Positions 39,668 through 45,779 of a stretch of DNA of 45,779 nucleotides are shown one piece after another. The position numbers and the translations under genes are program-made. The DNA lies in the NCBI GenBank assembly GCA_027315255.1, contig DAHUYL010000065.1, positions 1 through 45,779 on the forward strand, in the 5' to 3' direction. Every line of letters starts with the position of its first letter. The first letter of the stretch is position 1. This stretch comes from Solirubrobacterales bacterium (GTDB lineage: Bacteria; Actinomycetota; Thermoleophilia; Solirubrobacterales; Solirubrobacteraceae). The notes under the pieces were generated by a model that had not been told where the DNA came from, did not search any database, and was given only the letters and a program-made list of their open reading frames with translations.

Positions 39668-40609
39668 TCAGCGGCCCGGCACGGGCGGCGTGCCGTACGT
39701 GTGGAAGCTCGGGACGGTCTGCACGCCCCACGCCTGGCCCTTCGCCCGCTCGGCCTCCGTCCACACGACGCACGGCTCGTCGGGGGCGTAGACGAACCGG
39801 CCGCCGGTCGTGACCTCGACCCGGTTGCCCCCGGGCTCGATCCCGTACAGGAAGAACCCCTGCGCGATCGCGTGCTTGGACGGCGCAGCCTCGATCTCGA
39901 CCCCGGCGTCGAGCCAGATGTCCGCCGCACGCAGGCACTCCTCGCGCGTGTCGACCCAGAATGCGGCGTGATGCAGGCGACCGTTGGCGCGCAGCGCATC
40001 GCGCGTGTAGATCAGCTCGTGCGCGGCGATCGACGCACTCATCCAGGCGCCCGCCTCGCTTCCGTCGTCGAGCTGGATCCGCTCGTACAGGCGGTAGCCG
40101 AGCCGCTCGGTGGCGAAGTCGCGGTTGGCTCGCACGTCGGCCGCGAGCAGGTTGACGTGGTCCAGCCGCTTGATCGCGCAGCCACGCCCGGTGTAACGGC
40201 CCGGCACGTTCTTCAGCGCCGGCTGAAGGTGAGGCGGAGGCCGGTAGCGCTCGCACTCGTAGTAGAGCTCGAACGTGTGGCCGTCGGGGTCGGTGAAGCG
40301 GTAGCTCCGGCCGCGTCCGCGATCGCCGTCGGTCCAGCCGAGCCCGCGACCGCTCGCCTCGACGGCCGCGACCCGGCGGTCGAGCGCATCCTGACTCGCC
40401 GCGCGCAGCCCGAGCACGCCCATCCCGGAGGTGTCGGTCGCGATCAGCTTCAGCGACCACGGCTGGTAGTCGCCCCAGCCGCGTAGGTACGTCGACGGGC
40501 CCTGCTGGTGCTCGACCTCCATTCCCATCGTCTCGACGAAGAACGCGAGGCTCTCCTCCCCCTTCGGGGTGAGCAGCTCGACCGGTCCGAGGTGGGCGAT
40601 GTCGGTCAT
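39668..40609 (-). CDS. Type-I extradiol ring-cleavage dioxygenase (VOC family, catechol 2,3-dioxygenase-like)
   Basis: A protein of 313 aa with two VOC domains: an N-terminal one (HLGPVELLTPKGEESLAFFV) without metal ligands and a C-terminal one with the Fe(II) facial triad His151 (RLDHVNLLA), His213 or 214 (RLHHAAFW) and Glu265 (NRVEV). The active-site Tyr/His pair region includes HAIAQGFFLYG. It would open a catecholic ring next to the hydroxyls with O2. Its start overlaps the upstream aldolase stop (ATGA), placing it last in the aromatic operon. Type-I enzymes in an operon with GalB/LigK-type genes are unexpected, since gallate and protocatechuate 4,5-cleavage normally use the unrelated LigAB/GalA type. 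The substrate is therefore unclear. Confidence 0.88.
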   Translation of the reverse strand: MTDIAHLGPVELLTPKGEESLAFFVETMGMEVEHQQGPSTYLRGWGDYQPWSLKLIATDTSGMGVLGLRAASQDALDRRVAAVEASGRGLGWTDGDRGRGRSYRFTDPDGHTFELYYECERYRPPPHLQPALKNVPGRYTGRGCAIKRLDHVNLLAADVRANRDFATERLGYRLYERIQLDDGSEAGAWMSASIAAHELIYTRDALRANGRLHHAAFWVDTREECLRAADIWLDAGVEIEAAPSKHAIAQGFFLYGIEPGGNRVEVTTGGRFVYAPDEPCVVWTEAERAKGQAWGVQTVPSFHTYGTPPVPGR

Positions 40610-41226
40610 TCGCCCTCGACCCTGGCACGCAGGCCGTCGAGGTCGTACGACAGCTCGCCGGCGTTCAGCTTGGCGCGCTTGACGTGCTCGTTCTGCTCGC
40701 GCGCGAGCGCGGCCGTGAGCACCGCGTCGGCGCGCTGCGCCCGCACGACGGTCGCGCCGTCGGCGTCGAGCACGATCAAGTCACCGGGGCGGATCTCCTG
40801 GCCACCGACCACGACCGCAACGTCGAGCTCGCCGACGACGTCCTTGGTCGCACCGCGCGAGCGCACCCAGCGGGTCCAGATCGGCAGCCCCATCTGCTCG
40901 AGCTCCTCGCTGTCGCGGACGGCCGCGTCGTTGAGGATCGCGACCGCCCCGCGGGCTCGCGCCTGGGTCACGAGCAGGTCGCCGATCAGCGCGACCGGGG
41001 CCGGCTCCGGCATCGTCAGCACCAGCACCTCGCCGGGCTGCAGGCGCGACATCGCGGCGTGCACCATCAGGTTGTCTCCCTGGCCGCAGCGGACCGTCCG
41101 CGCCGGCCCGCACGCCCGCGAGGACGGGATCAGCTGGCGCAGCTCGACGTCGATCAGCCCCTCGCGCCCGGACGCCTCGTACACGGTCGCGGCGCCCAGG
41201 CGGGCGAGCTCGCCGGCCACGCTCAC
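40606..41226 (-). CDS. ligK: 4-carboxy-4-hydroxy-2-oxoadipate aldolase-like protein (LigK/GalC, RraA fold)
   Basis: A protein of 206 aa from the GTG at 41226 (GTGA overlap with the upstream hydratase). RraA/HMG-CHA aldolase pattern: LGAATVYEASGREGLIDVEL, VRCGQGDNLMVHAAMSRLQP, MPEPAPVALIGDLLVTQARA with the pyruvate-binding loop, then AVRDSEELEQMGLPIWTRWV, whose Arg and Asp polarise the substrate and bind the divalent metal, and KRAKLNAGELSYDLDGLRAR at the end, typical of LigK/GalC and not of RNase-regulator RraA. It would split 4-carboxy-4-hydroxy-2-oxoadipate into pyruvate and oxaloacetate, the last step of gallate and protocatechuate 4,5-cleavage. Confidence 0.85.
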   Translation of the reverse strand: MSVAGELARLGAATVYEASGREGLIDVELRQLIPSSRACGPARTVRCGQGDNLMVHAAMSRLQPGEVLVLTMPEPAPVALIGDLLVTQARARGAVAILNDAAVRDSEELEQMGLPIWTRWVRSRGATKDVVGELDVAVVVGGQEIRPGDLIVLDADGATVVRAQRADAVLTAALAREQNEHVKRAKLNAGELSYDLDGLRARVEGE

Positions 41227-41936
41227 AGCTGCGCCACCACCTGCGGCAGGACCCGCTGGAAGGACTCGCCGTAGCGCACGGCCTGGTTTCCCGACGCGCG
41301 TCGAGCGTGGTTGCCGCGCTGCTCGCCGCGCTGGGCGTAGTAGCTCTGGAGATACTGCTGGGCCTGCATCTCCCGCATCGCGGCGAGCTTCTGGTCCCAC
41401 ACCTCGGTGATGTCGACGTGGACCGTCGGGGTGAAGTTGCACAGCTCCGGCTGGTGGGGCTCGAACAGGAACAGCTGCGGCGGCTTGATCGTCGCGAACG
41501 CGCTCTGCACACCGGCGCCGGCGGCGAGGCTGCGCGCCCGGTCGACCGCCGCGAACGCGACCGGATGATCCGGGTTGAACGGGTCCGTGCCGGTGTGGGT
41601 GATCAGCACGTCGGGCGCGAACTCGCGGATCACGTCGGCGATCTGGAGCAGCGCTCCGGTATCGATCTGCAGCGGATAGTCGCCCAGGTCGAGGCAGCGG
41701 AAGCTCGCGCCGAGATGCGCGGCGGCCCGCTCGGCCTCCCCGTGGCGGATCCGCTTGACGTTCTCGATCGTCTGGTCCTGCTGCTTCCACAGCTCGCCGG
41801 ACTCGCCGCGCTCACCGTAGGAGAGCGCGACCACCTCGGCGGCGCCGCCCAGCGCCACGGCCTTGGCCACGGCGCCGCCGGCGCGCCATACGAAATCGGC
41901 CGAATGCGCCCCGATCACCTGGACGCGCCGGCTCAT
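41223..41936 (-). CDS. galB: 4-oxalomesaconate hydratase (GalB type, PIG-L/LmbE fold)
   Basis: A protein of 237 aa from the ATG at 41936 (ATGA overlap). It has the LmbE-like zinc site in the form AHSADF (His11, Asp14) and HTGTDPFNPDHPVAF (His114, His124) and the conserved ALSYGERGESGELWK and EPHQPELCNFTPTVHVDIT. I recognise this as the hydratase branch of the PIG-L family, GalB of Pseudomonas putida, which hydrates 4-oxalomesaconate to 4-carboxy-4-hydroxy-2-oxoadipate, the substrate of the next gene's aldolase. Ending RVLPQVVAQL is usual for the branch. Gene order hydratase-aldolase matches the reaction order. It is different from LigJ, the non-homologous hydratase of sphingomonads. Confidence 0.88.
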   Translation of the reverse strand: MSRRVQVIGAHSADFVWRAGGAVAKAVALGGAAEVVALSYGERGESGELWKQQDQTIENVKRIRHGEAERAAAHLGASFRCLDLGDYPLQIDTGALLQIADVIREFAPDVLITHTGTDPFNPDHPVAFAAVDRARSLAAGAGVQSAFATIKPPQLFLFEPHQPELCNFTPTVHVDITEVWDQKLAAMREMQAQQYLQSYYAQRGEQRGNHARRASGNQAVRYGESFQRVLPQVVAQL

Positions 41937-42877
41937 GCGACGCCCGCCACGCGCCTGGTGTTCGCGACCGCCATCGTCCTGACCTCCTCGTCGGTGAAGC
42001 CGGCCGCGAAGAAGCGGTCGGCCATCAGCGCCAGCCCGTCCTCGACCGGCGGGTTGAACACCTGCCCCAGATCGCTGCCCCAGACGGTGTGCTCGGCGCC
42101 GACCGCACGCGTGGCGGCGAACAGCTGCTCCCAGCTGCACTTGCCGGTGTGGGCGGTCGTGAAGCAGCGTTCGAGCAGCGCTCCGCGCGCGGCCATCCGC
42201 TGCTGGTCGGCGGGTGGGATCGACTGGGAGGGGAACTCGGGGTGCGTGACGACGATCGTCTCGACGCCCCGCCCGACCGCGACGTCGACGACCGCCAGCG
42301 TCTCGCGAGCGCTGAGGTGGCCCGTGGCGAGCACGATCCGGTGGGATGCGACCACGTCGATCACCTCGAGCAGGGCGGGCAGCGGACGGCCGTCGGGATC
42401 GAGCACCGGGACCGCCTGGGGCCGCACCCCGGCGGCGCGCAGCTCGAGCTCGAAGCGAACCCATACGGGCACCTTGCCGTCCGGGTCGGCGTGCTCGACC
42501 TCGGCGTGCTCGGACGGGGCGCTGACGGTCGGCAGCCACACGATCCGCGCCCCCCGACGGGCCGCGACCTCGACCGCGGTCGCGTTCAGGCCACCGACGG
42601 AGTGGTTCAGCGTGATCGCCCCCAGCGCCCTGACCCCGGGCTTGGCCGCGCACACCACGGCTGCGCGCTCGGCCGTCGCGGTGTAGTGGGACTTCAGCCC
42701 GAACCCCGCGAGCCCGACCTCGACGCAGCGGTCGGCCAGCTCGAGGTCGGTGATCCGTCGCGGCGCGAAGTCGGGCGCGACGTGGACGTGGGGATCGAAG
42801 CCGCCGCGAACCGCCTCGCGAGCCCGCTCCGAGGGCACCGGATCGATTGCGCCTGCGGCCCGGCTGCGATCCGTCAT
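41933..42877 (-). CDS. Amidohydrolase-like protein (DUF6282 type), candidate lactonase of the operon
   Basis: A protein of 314 aa from the ATG at 42877 (ATGA overlap with the YciI gene). It begins with a metal-binding HxH in GFDPHVHVAPDFAPRRITD, then GLAGFGLKSHYTATAERA with a Lys-Ser-His that can supply a bridging or third ligand, ALGAITLNHSVGGLN, IVLATGHLSARETLAVVD (His), IVVTHPEFPSQSIP (His) and WGSDLGQ with a late Asp: the order His-x-His, Lys, His, His, Asp of the amidohydrolase superfamily. I place it in the uncharacterised DUF6282-like group. In the pathway, the step before 4-oxalomesaconate is hydrolysis of 2-pyrone-4,6-dicarboxylate (LigI, also this superfamily), so such a role is a reasonable but unproven guess. 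Confidence 0.8.
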   Translation of the reverse strand: MTDRSRAAGAIDPVPSERAREAVRGGFDPHVHVAPDFAPRRITDLELADRCVEVGLAGFGLKSHYTATAERAAVVCAAKPGVRALGAITLNHSVGGLNATAVEVAARRGARIVWLPTVSAPSEHAEVEHADPDGKVPVWVRFELELRAAGVRPQAVPVLDPDGRPLPALLEVIDVVASHRIVLATGHLSARETLAVVDVAVGRGVETIVVTHPEFPSQSIPPADQQRMAARGALLERCFTTAHTGKCSWEQLFAATRAVGAEHTVWGSDLGQVFNPPVEDGLALMADRFFAAGFTDEEVRTMAVANTRRVAGVA

Positions 42878-43173
42878 CGAGTTCCGGTGAGCCCGTCCAG
42901 CAGGATCGTCCAGTGCTCGACCGAGGTGATCCTCAGCATCCCGTTCTGGTGCCAGTTGTCCTGCTCCAGCCGGTGGCGGACCGCGTGCTCGGACGGCGCC
43001 GAGACGATGTGCAGGACCTCGCGGCCGCCGGCCAGCGGGCCTCCCAGCAGGATGAACCCGTCATCGACGAGCGAGTCCATGAAGCGCGCGTGCTCGGGCC
43101 ATCCGTCCTGGTCGCGCAGGTCCCGCGACCAGTCCCACGGGCCGCCACGCTCGAGCCGGACCGCGAAGTGCAT
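42874..43173 (-). CDS. YciI-family protein
   Basis: A 99-aa protein from the ATG at 43173: HFAVRLERGGPWDWSRDLRD, then WPEHARFMDSLVDDGFILLG and HIVSAPSEHAVRHRLEQDNW. It has the ferredoxin-like alpha/beta fold of YciI/muconolactone-isomerase relatives; the active His (here HARFMD) and a downstream Asp are in place. YciI proteins occur in aromatic-degradation operons, where they may act as isomerases or lyases on ring-cleavage products; the activity here is unknown. It is the first gene of the five-gene operon. TAATAC (minus, 43183-43188), 9 bases before the ATG, may be the -10 of a leaderless transcript, or the gene is read through from the ferredoxin gene 29 bases upstream. Confidence 0.82.
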   Translation of the reverse strand: MHFAVRLERGGPWDWSRDLRDQDGWPEHARFMDSLVDDGFILLGGPLAGGREVLHIVSAPSEHAVRHRLEQDNWHQNGMLRITSVEHWTILLDGLTGTR

Positions 43174-43182
43174 GGCGGAACT

Positions 43183-43188
43183 GTATTA
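43183..43188 (-). promoter_or_regulatory. Candidate -10 of the aromatic-degradation operon
   Basis: TAATAC on the minus strand in the 29-base gap between the ferredoxin and YciI genes, 9 bases before the ATG. No -35 hexamer is recognisable, so this is a weak call; the operon may instead be co-transcribed with ferredoxin. Confidence 0.25.
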
Positions 43189-43202
43189 GGGTCGAGCGGC
43201 CG

Positions 43203-43472
43203 CTAGCAGGACGCCCGCTTGTAGTAGGCGGCGTTCAGCTCGACGAAGCGCTGCCACTCCTCCGGAACCTGATCCTCCGGCGTGATCGCGTCGACCGGGC
43301 ACGCCTCGACGCAGGCGTCGCAGTCGATGCACTCCTCGGGGTCGATGTACAGCATCTCGGCGTCGGCGAAGCCCGGCTCGTCCGGGGTCGGGTGGATGCA
43401 GTCGACCGGGCACACCTCGACGCAGCTCGAGTCCTTGACGCCGATGCACGGCTCGTTGATCACGTACGCCAT
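43203..43472 (-). CDS. 7Fe ferredoxin (3Fe-4S/4Fe-4S)
   Basis: An 89-aa ferredoxin with a GGAGG ribosome binding site six bases upstream. The cysteines are C9, C17, C21, C25, C48, C51, C54 and C58. The pattern fits the Azotobacter-type 7Fe ferredoxin: C9, C17 and C58 for the 3Fe-4S cluster, C21, C48, C51 and C54 for the 4Fe-4S cluster, and C25 as the non-ligand Cys. The sequence MAYVINEPCIGVKDSSCVEV and the tail VPEEWQRFVELNAAYY are typical of actinobacterial FdxA. It transfers electrons in the cytoplasm, for example to cytochromes P450 or oxidoreductases. It is 29 bases upstream of the YciI gene on the same strand and could supply electrons to the operon, but no reductase is encoded nearby. 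Confidence 0.92.
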   Translation of the reverse strand: MAYVINEPCIGVKDSSCVEVCPVDCIHPTPDEPGFADAEMLYIDPEECIDCDACVEACPVDAITPEDQVPEEWQRFVELNAAYYKRASC

Positions 43473-43555
43473 CCGGGCCTCCGCATGATTCTCACAGTGA
43501 ACATGGGAAAAAGGCTACCGCAAGTCTCCGCGGGGCCGACCAGCCGGCGCGTCGC

Positions 43556-43903
43556 TCAGAAGACGAGCGTCCGATCGGCCCACAGGGTCCAGTCAGCCAG
43601 CTCCGCGAGGGTCGAGCGGCGGGCGCCGTCGACGAGCTGGCGCTCGTGCAGGCCGCGTGCGTCGAGGCAGGTGCCACAGCAGCCGACGGCCGCGCGGTGC
43701 AGCACGCCCTTCAGCATCCGATCGAGGTGATAATGCCCGTCCGGGAGCTGCTGGCCGGCGACCGCGCATGCGACCGCGTCGCCCATCAGGAACACCCGGA
43801 CCTCGACGCCGTCGCGCTTGGACAGCGCGTCAGCGAGCCGCAGCGCGTTGAACGGGCGCTCGGAGCCGTATGGCTGGTCGTTGACGATCACGAGCAGGTT
43901 CAC
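43556..43903 (-). CDS. DsrE/DsrF-like family protein
   Basis: A 115-aa protein from the GTG at 43903 (VNLLVIVNDQPYGSERPFNA); an upstream extension to 44014 is Arg/Pro-rich and rejected. The DsrE fold is indicated by RLADALSKRDGVEVRVFLMG and DAVACAVAGQQLPDG, then a four-residue Cys motif VGCCGTCLDARGL, near the place where the sulfur-carrying Cys stands in TusD/DsrE proteins. It may bind or pass persulfide sulfur. No other sulfur-relay gene is close by. No ribosome binding site is visible. Located upstream of the ferredoxin gene on the same strand with an 83-base gap. Confidence 0.78.
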   Translation of the reverse strand: MNLLVIVNDQPYGSERPFNALRLADALSKRDGVEVRVFLMGDAVACAVAGQQLPDGHYHLDRMLKGVLHRAAVGCCGTCLDARGLHERQLVDGARRSTLAELADWTLWADRTLVF

Positions 43904-44065
43904 CGTGCGATCGTCGGGGCTCGCCGCCGTGCCCGCATCGGGTCGGAGCCCCGACCGCCAGCGTGAAAAGCCGCACCGTGGGGGGCCGCCGGCGCCGCGC
44001 CCGGCGAGCCACAAGCCGCCGGGCGCGCAGATCGAAGCGGCCGCTGGCGGGCGACGGGCCGTCGA

Positions 44066-44716
44066 TCAGTCAGGCGAGGTCTGGAGCGGGTCGCCGAGCG
44101 GCCCGCCGGCCAGCCAGCGGGCGCCGCGCGCGTACAGCCACTCCACCTCGCCTCCGCGCAGCCCGGGCATGTCGCGCTTGACCTCGTAGCCGATCGCCGT
44201 CTGGATGTAGGCGAGGTGGCGGTAGCCGACCGGGAAGCGCGCCAGCAGCTCGCGGTCGAGCGCCAGCGTCGCCGCCGGATCGACGGGATCGAGCCGGTCC
44301 TTCTCGTAGATCGGCTGGCGCAGCACGATCGCCCAGCGATCGTCACGACGGGCGAGGAGATCGTAGAAGCGGCCGGTGCACACGACATCGCACTCGACTT
44401 CGTGGACGGCGGCCCGCTGCGAGATCGTCATCTTCGTCTGGGCGATCGCGCGGTCACCGGCGAGCTCGATCGAGCTGCCGCCGAGGAAGTGCAGGATGCT
44501 GACACCGCGCTCGAACCCCTCGCGGCTGACGCGGATGAAGTCCGCCGCCGGGCCCTGGAACCAGGTGGCCATCATGAATCCGTCCGCGTGCCAGCAGGAC
44601 GCGAACCGCTCCCAATCGCCGGCATCGCGCCACACCGCCCAGTTCTGGACGACGGCCTCGATCTCGGTTCGGTCGTGATCGCTCATCGGCGAGTCCGCTG
44701 GGTCGACTGGCATCAT
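44066..44716 (-). CDS. SnoaL/NTF2-like domain protein
   Basis: A protein of 216 aa from the first of three possible ATGs (44716, 44713, 44686). The SnoaL-like cone fold is indicated by IEAVVQNWAVWRDAGDWERF, ASCWHADGFMMATWFQG, GVSILHFLGGSSIELAGDRA and the strand TKMTISQRAAVHEVECDVVC, then GRFYDLLARRDDRWAIVLRQ. The C-terminal 60 residues (LARFPVGYRHLAYIQTAIGY and onward) are an extension not present in the shortest members, as seen in aromatic-ring hydroxylase beta-subunit-like proteins. Such folds act as isomerases, dehydratases or accessory subunits. No partner gene is evident. I cannot give a substrate. Confidence 0.78.
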   Translation of the reverse strand: MMPVDPADSPMSDHDRTEIEAVVQNWAVWRDAGDWERFASCWHADGFMMATWFQGPAADFIRVSREGFERGVSILHFLGGSSIELAGDRAIAQTKMTISQRAAVHEVECDVVCTGRFYDLLARRDDRWAIVLRQPIYEKDRLDPVDPAATLALDRELLARFPVGYRHLAYIQTAIGYEVKRDMPGLRGGEVEWLYARGARWLAGGPLGDPLQTSPD

Positions 44717-44825
44717 GCCAGACCTCGCGCCGGGCGCGAACCGGAGTGGCCAGGGCAGTTCAAGACGGTCGGCTGCGCTGCCGAATTACCGCTTGAACCC
44801 CATCCCTCTTCGACCCGAGCCCAGC

Positions 44826-45779
44826 ATGTTCCCCATCCTTGTTCTCCGCCGTACCCGTCGTTTCCGTGCCGCCTTCGGCCTGGTCGCGTCCGTCCTCGCG
44901 CTGACCGTGATCGCCCCCGCCGCCGTCCGCGCCGACGCCCGCTTCGACCCGAACGGGTTCACACTGTCCGCCCCCCAGTACTACGTGCACGAGAATGCCG
45001 GCGCCGCCGTGATCACGGTGCAACGCTCGCAGGCCGAGGCCGGCGTCGAGGCTCAGATCCGGTACATCGCGCTCGGCATGGGAGTCCCGTGCGGCCCGGT
45101 CATGTGCACCGCGGTCTCCCCCGAGGACTTCACCTCGGTCAAGGGGATGCTGAACTTCAGCAAGGGCCAGGTCAGCGCCACCTTCCGGGTGCCGATCGTC
45201 GACCACGGCGTCGACACCGTCTCGAAGACGATTCAGGTGTCGCTGTTCGGCCCCAGCGCAGGGAATGTGCCCGTCGGACTAGGACATCCGTCCAGCGGCG
45301 TGTTGACGATCGTCAATGACGACCCGCCGCTCGCGCAGGTCGCGGCGAACCCGCTCGGACTGACGAACATGCCGACCGGCGGCGACCCGCTGGCGGGCGC
45401 GAAGTTCTTCGTCGATCCCGAGAGCGAGCCGGCGGTCGCGGCGAAGCAGTTCCCCGCGCTGAAGGTGATCGCCGAGGAGCCCGGAACGGCCCGGTTCGGC
45501 ACGTTCAGCACGAACAGCGCGGTGCCGACGATCGGAATCGCGGTCTCGCGCTACCTCGCCCGGGCCGCTTACGAGGAACCCGGCACGGTGCCGCTGCTCG
45601 CCACCTACCGCCTGGTCGACGGCCACTGCGGCCACTGGGCCGACCCGCCGTCGGCGCAGGGCGCCTACCACAACTTCATCGAGAGCTTCGCCCAGGGGAT
45701 CGGCTCCTACCGGGCGGTGCTGTTCCTCGAGATGGACTCGCTGATCACGACCGGCTGCCTGTCGCCGCAGGGCGTCGCC
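44826..45779 (+). CDS. Secreted Calx-beta plus GH6-like protein, 3' end outside the window
   Basis: From the ATG at 44826, 318 codons remain open to the right edge. Signal peptide FRAAFGLVASVLALTVIAPA then AVRADA. Residues about 48-165 form a Calx-beta domain (HENAGAAVITVQR, MLNFSKGQVSATFRVPIVD, ending GVLTIVNDD). The next part aligns with glycoside hydrolase family 6: IAVSRYLARAAYEEPGTVPL, ATYRLVDGHCGHWADPPS, YHNFIESFAQGIGSYRAVLF and LEMDSLITTGCLS. In GH6 cellulases the corresponding motifs are roughly Y.LP.RDC and EPDSL; here the Asp before Cys is replaced by His, whereas the Asp of the second motif is kept. I recall such Calx-beta/GH6 hybrids as frequent in Solirubrobacterales. Substrate unknown. 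Confidence 0.85.
   Translation, partial: MFPILVLRRTRRFRAAFGLVASVLALTVIAPAAVRADARFDPNGFTLSAPQYYVHENAGAAVITVQRSQAEAGVEAQIRYIALGMGVPCGPVMCTAVSPEDFTSVKGMLNFSKGQVSATFRVPIVDHGVDTVSKTIQVSLFGPSAGNVPVGLGHPSSGVLTIVNDDPPLAQVAANPLGLTNMPTGGDPLAGAKFFVDPESEPAVAAKQFPALKVIAEEPGTARFGTFSTNSAVPTIGIAVSRYLARAAYEEPGTVPLLATYRLVDGHCGHWADPPSAQGAYHNFIESFAQGIGSYRAVLFLEMDSLITTGCLSPQGVA

Overview
High-GC DNA with GTG starts, 4-bp start/stop overlaps and several probably leaderless promoters points to an actinobacterium. The truncated Calx-beta + GH6-like protein at the right edge, the HDOD protein and the secreted Ig-like, fibronectin-like and GH79 proteins fit the Thermoleophilia (Solirubrobacter/Conexibacter type); this placement is inferred from protein style only. 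I see no rRNA, tRNA, CRISPR array, transposase, integrase or phage gene.

Layout: 1-3.4 kb (minus), 5' part of agmatine deiminase, a large LuxR/AAA regulator and a small basic ORF. 3.5-9.4 kb (minus), a complete oligopeptide/nickel-type ABC importer (A-C-B-D-F), with a perfect 13-bp hairpin in the start of the first permease gene. 9.5-11.7 kb, an MFS drug exporter divergent from a MarR repressor, with a 20-bp palindromic operator between. 11.7-16.1 kb, an HDOD/degenerate EAL protein, a GH79 glycosidase that seems to lack its nucleophile segment, a ketopantoate reductase-like gene and a frameshifted alpha/beta hydrolase. 16.1-22.3 kb, secreted or surface proteins: an Ig-like protein with a Gly/Ser linker, a methyltransferase, three short exported proteins that look like a SipW/TasA-type cassette, and a small secreted protein. 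22.5-31.3 kb, arfB, ftsH, a MarR-regulated heterodimeric ABC exporter, a YggU protein, an aminotransferase and an orphan gene with a consensus promoter.

31.6-32.0 kb holds the most unusual non-coding structure: hairpins arranged as two 'hairpin - conserved linker - hairpin' dyads plus a fifth hairpin, just before a Baeyer-Villiger-type monooxygenase. 33.8-37.8 kb is a zinc uptake system (znuA-znuC-znuB-znuB) divergent from zur, with a 7-1-7 Fur-family palindrome between. 37.8-39.7 kb has a methyltransferase and a LacI regulator. 39.7-43.2 kb is a five-gene minus-strand operon in which every junction overlaps by 4 bp: YciI protein, DUF6282-like amidohydrolase, GalB-type 4-oxalomesaconate hydratase, LigK-type aldolase and type-I extradiol dioxygenase. 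It looks like a lower gallate/protocatechuate 4,5-cleavage branch ending in pyruvate and oxaloacetate. 43.2-45.8 kb carries a 7Fe ferredoxin, a DsrE protein, an NTF2-like protein and the GH6-like gene running off the window.

Coordinates follow the starts I prefer; alternatives are given in the entries. All functions are from sequence reading alone; no database search was run.
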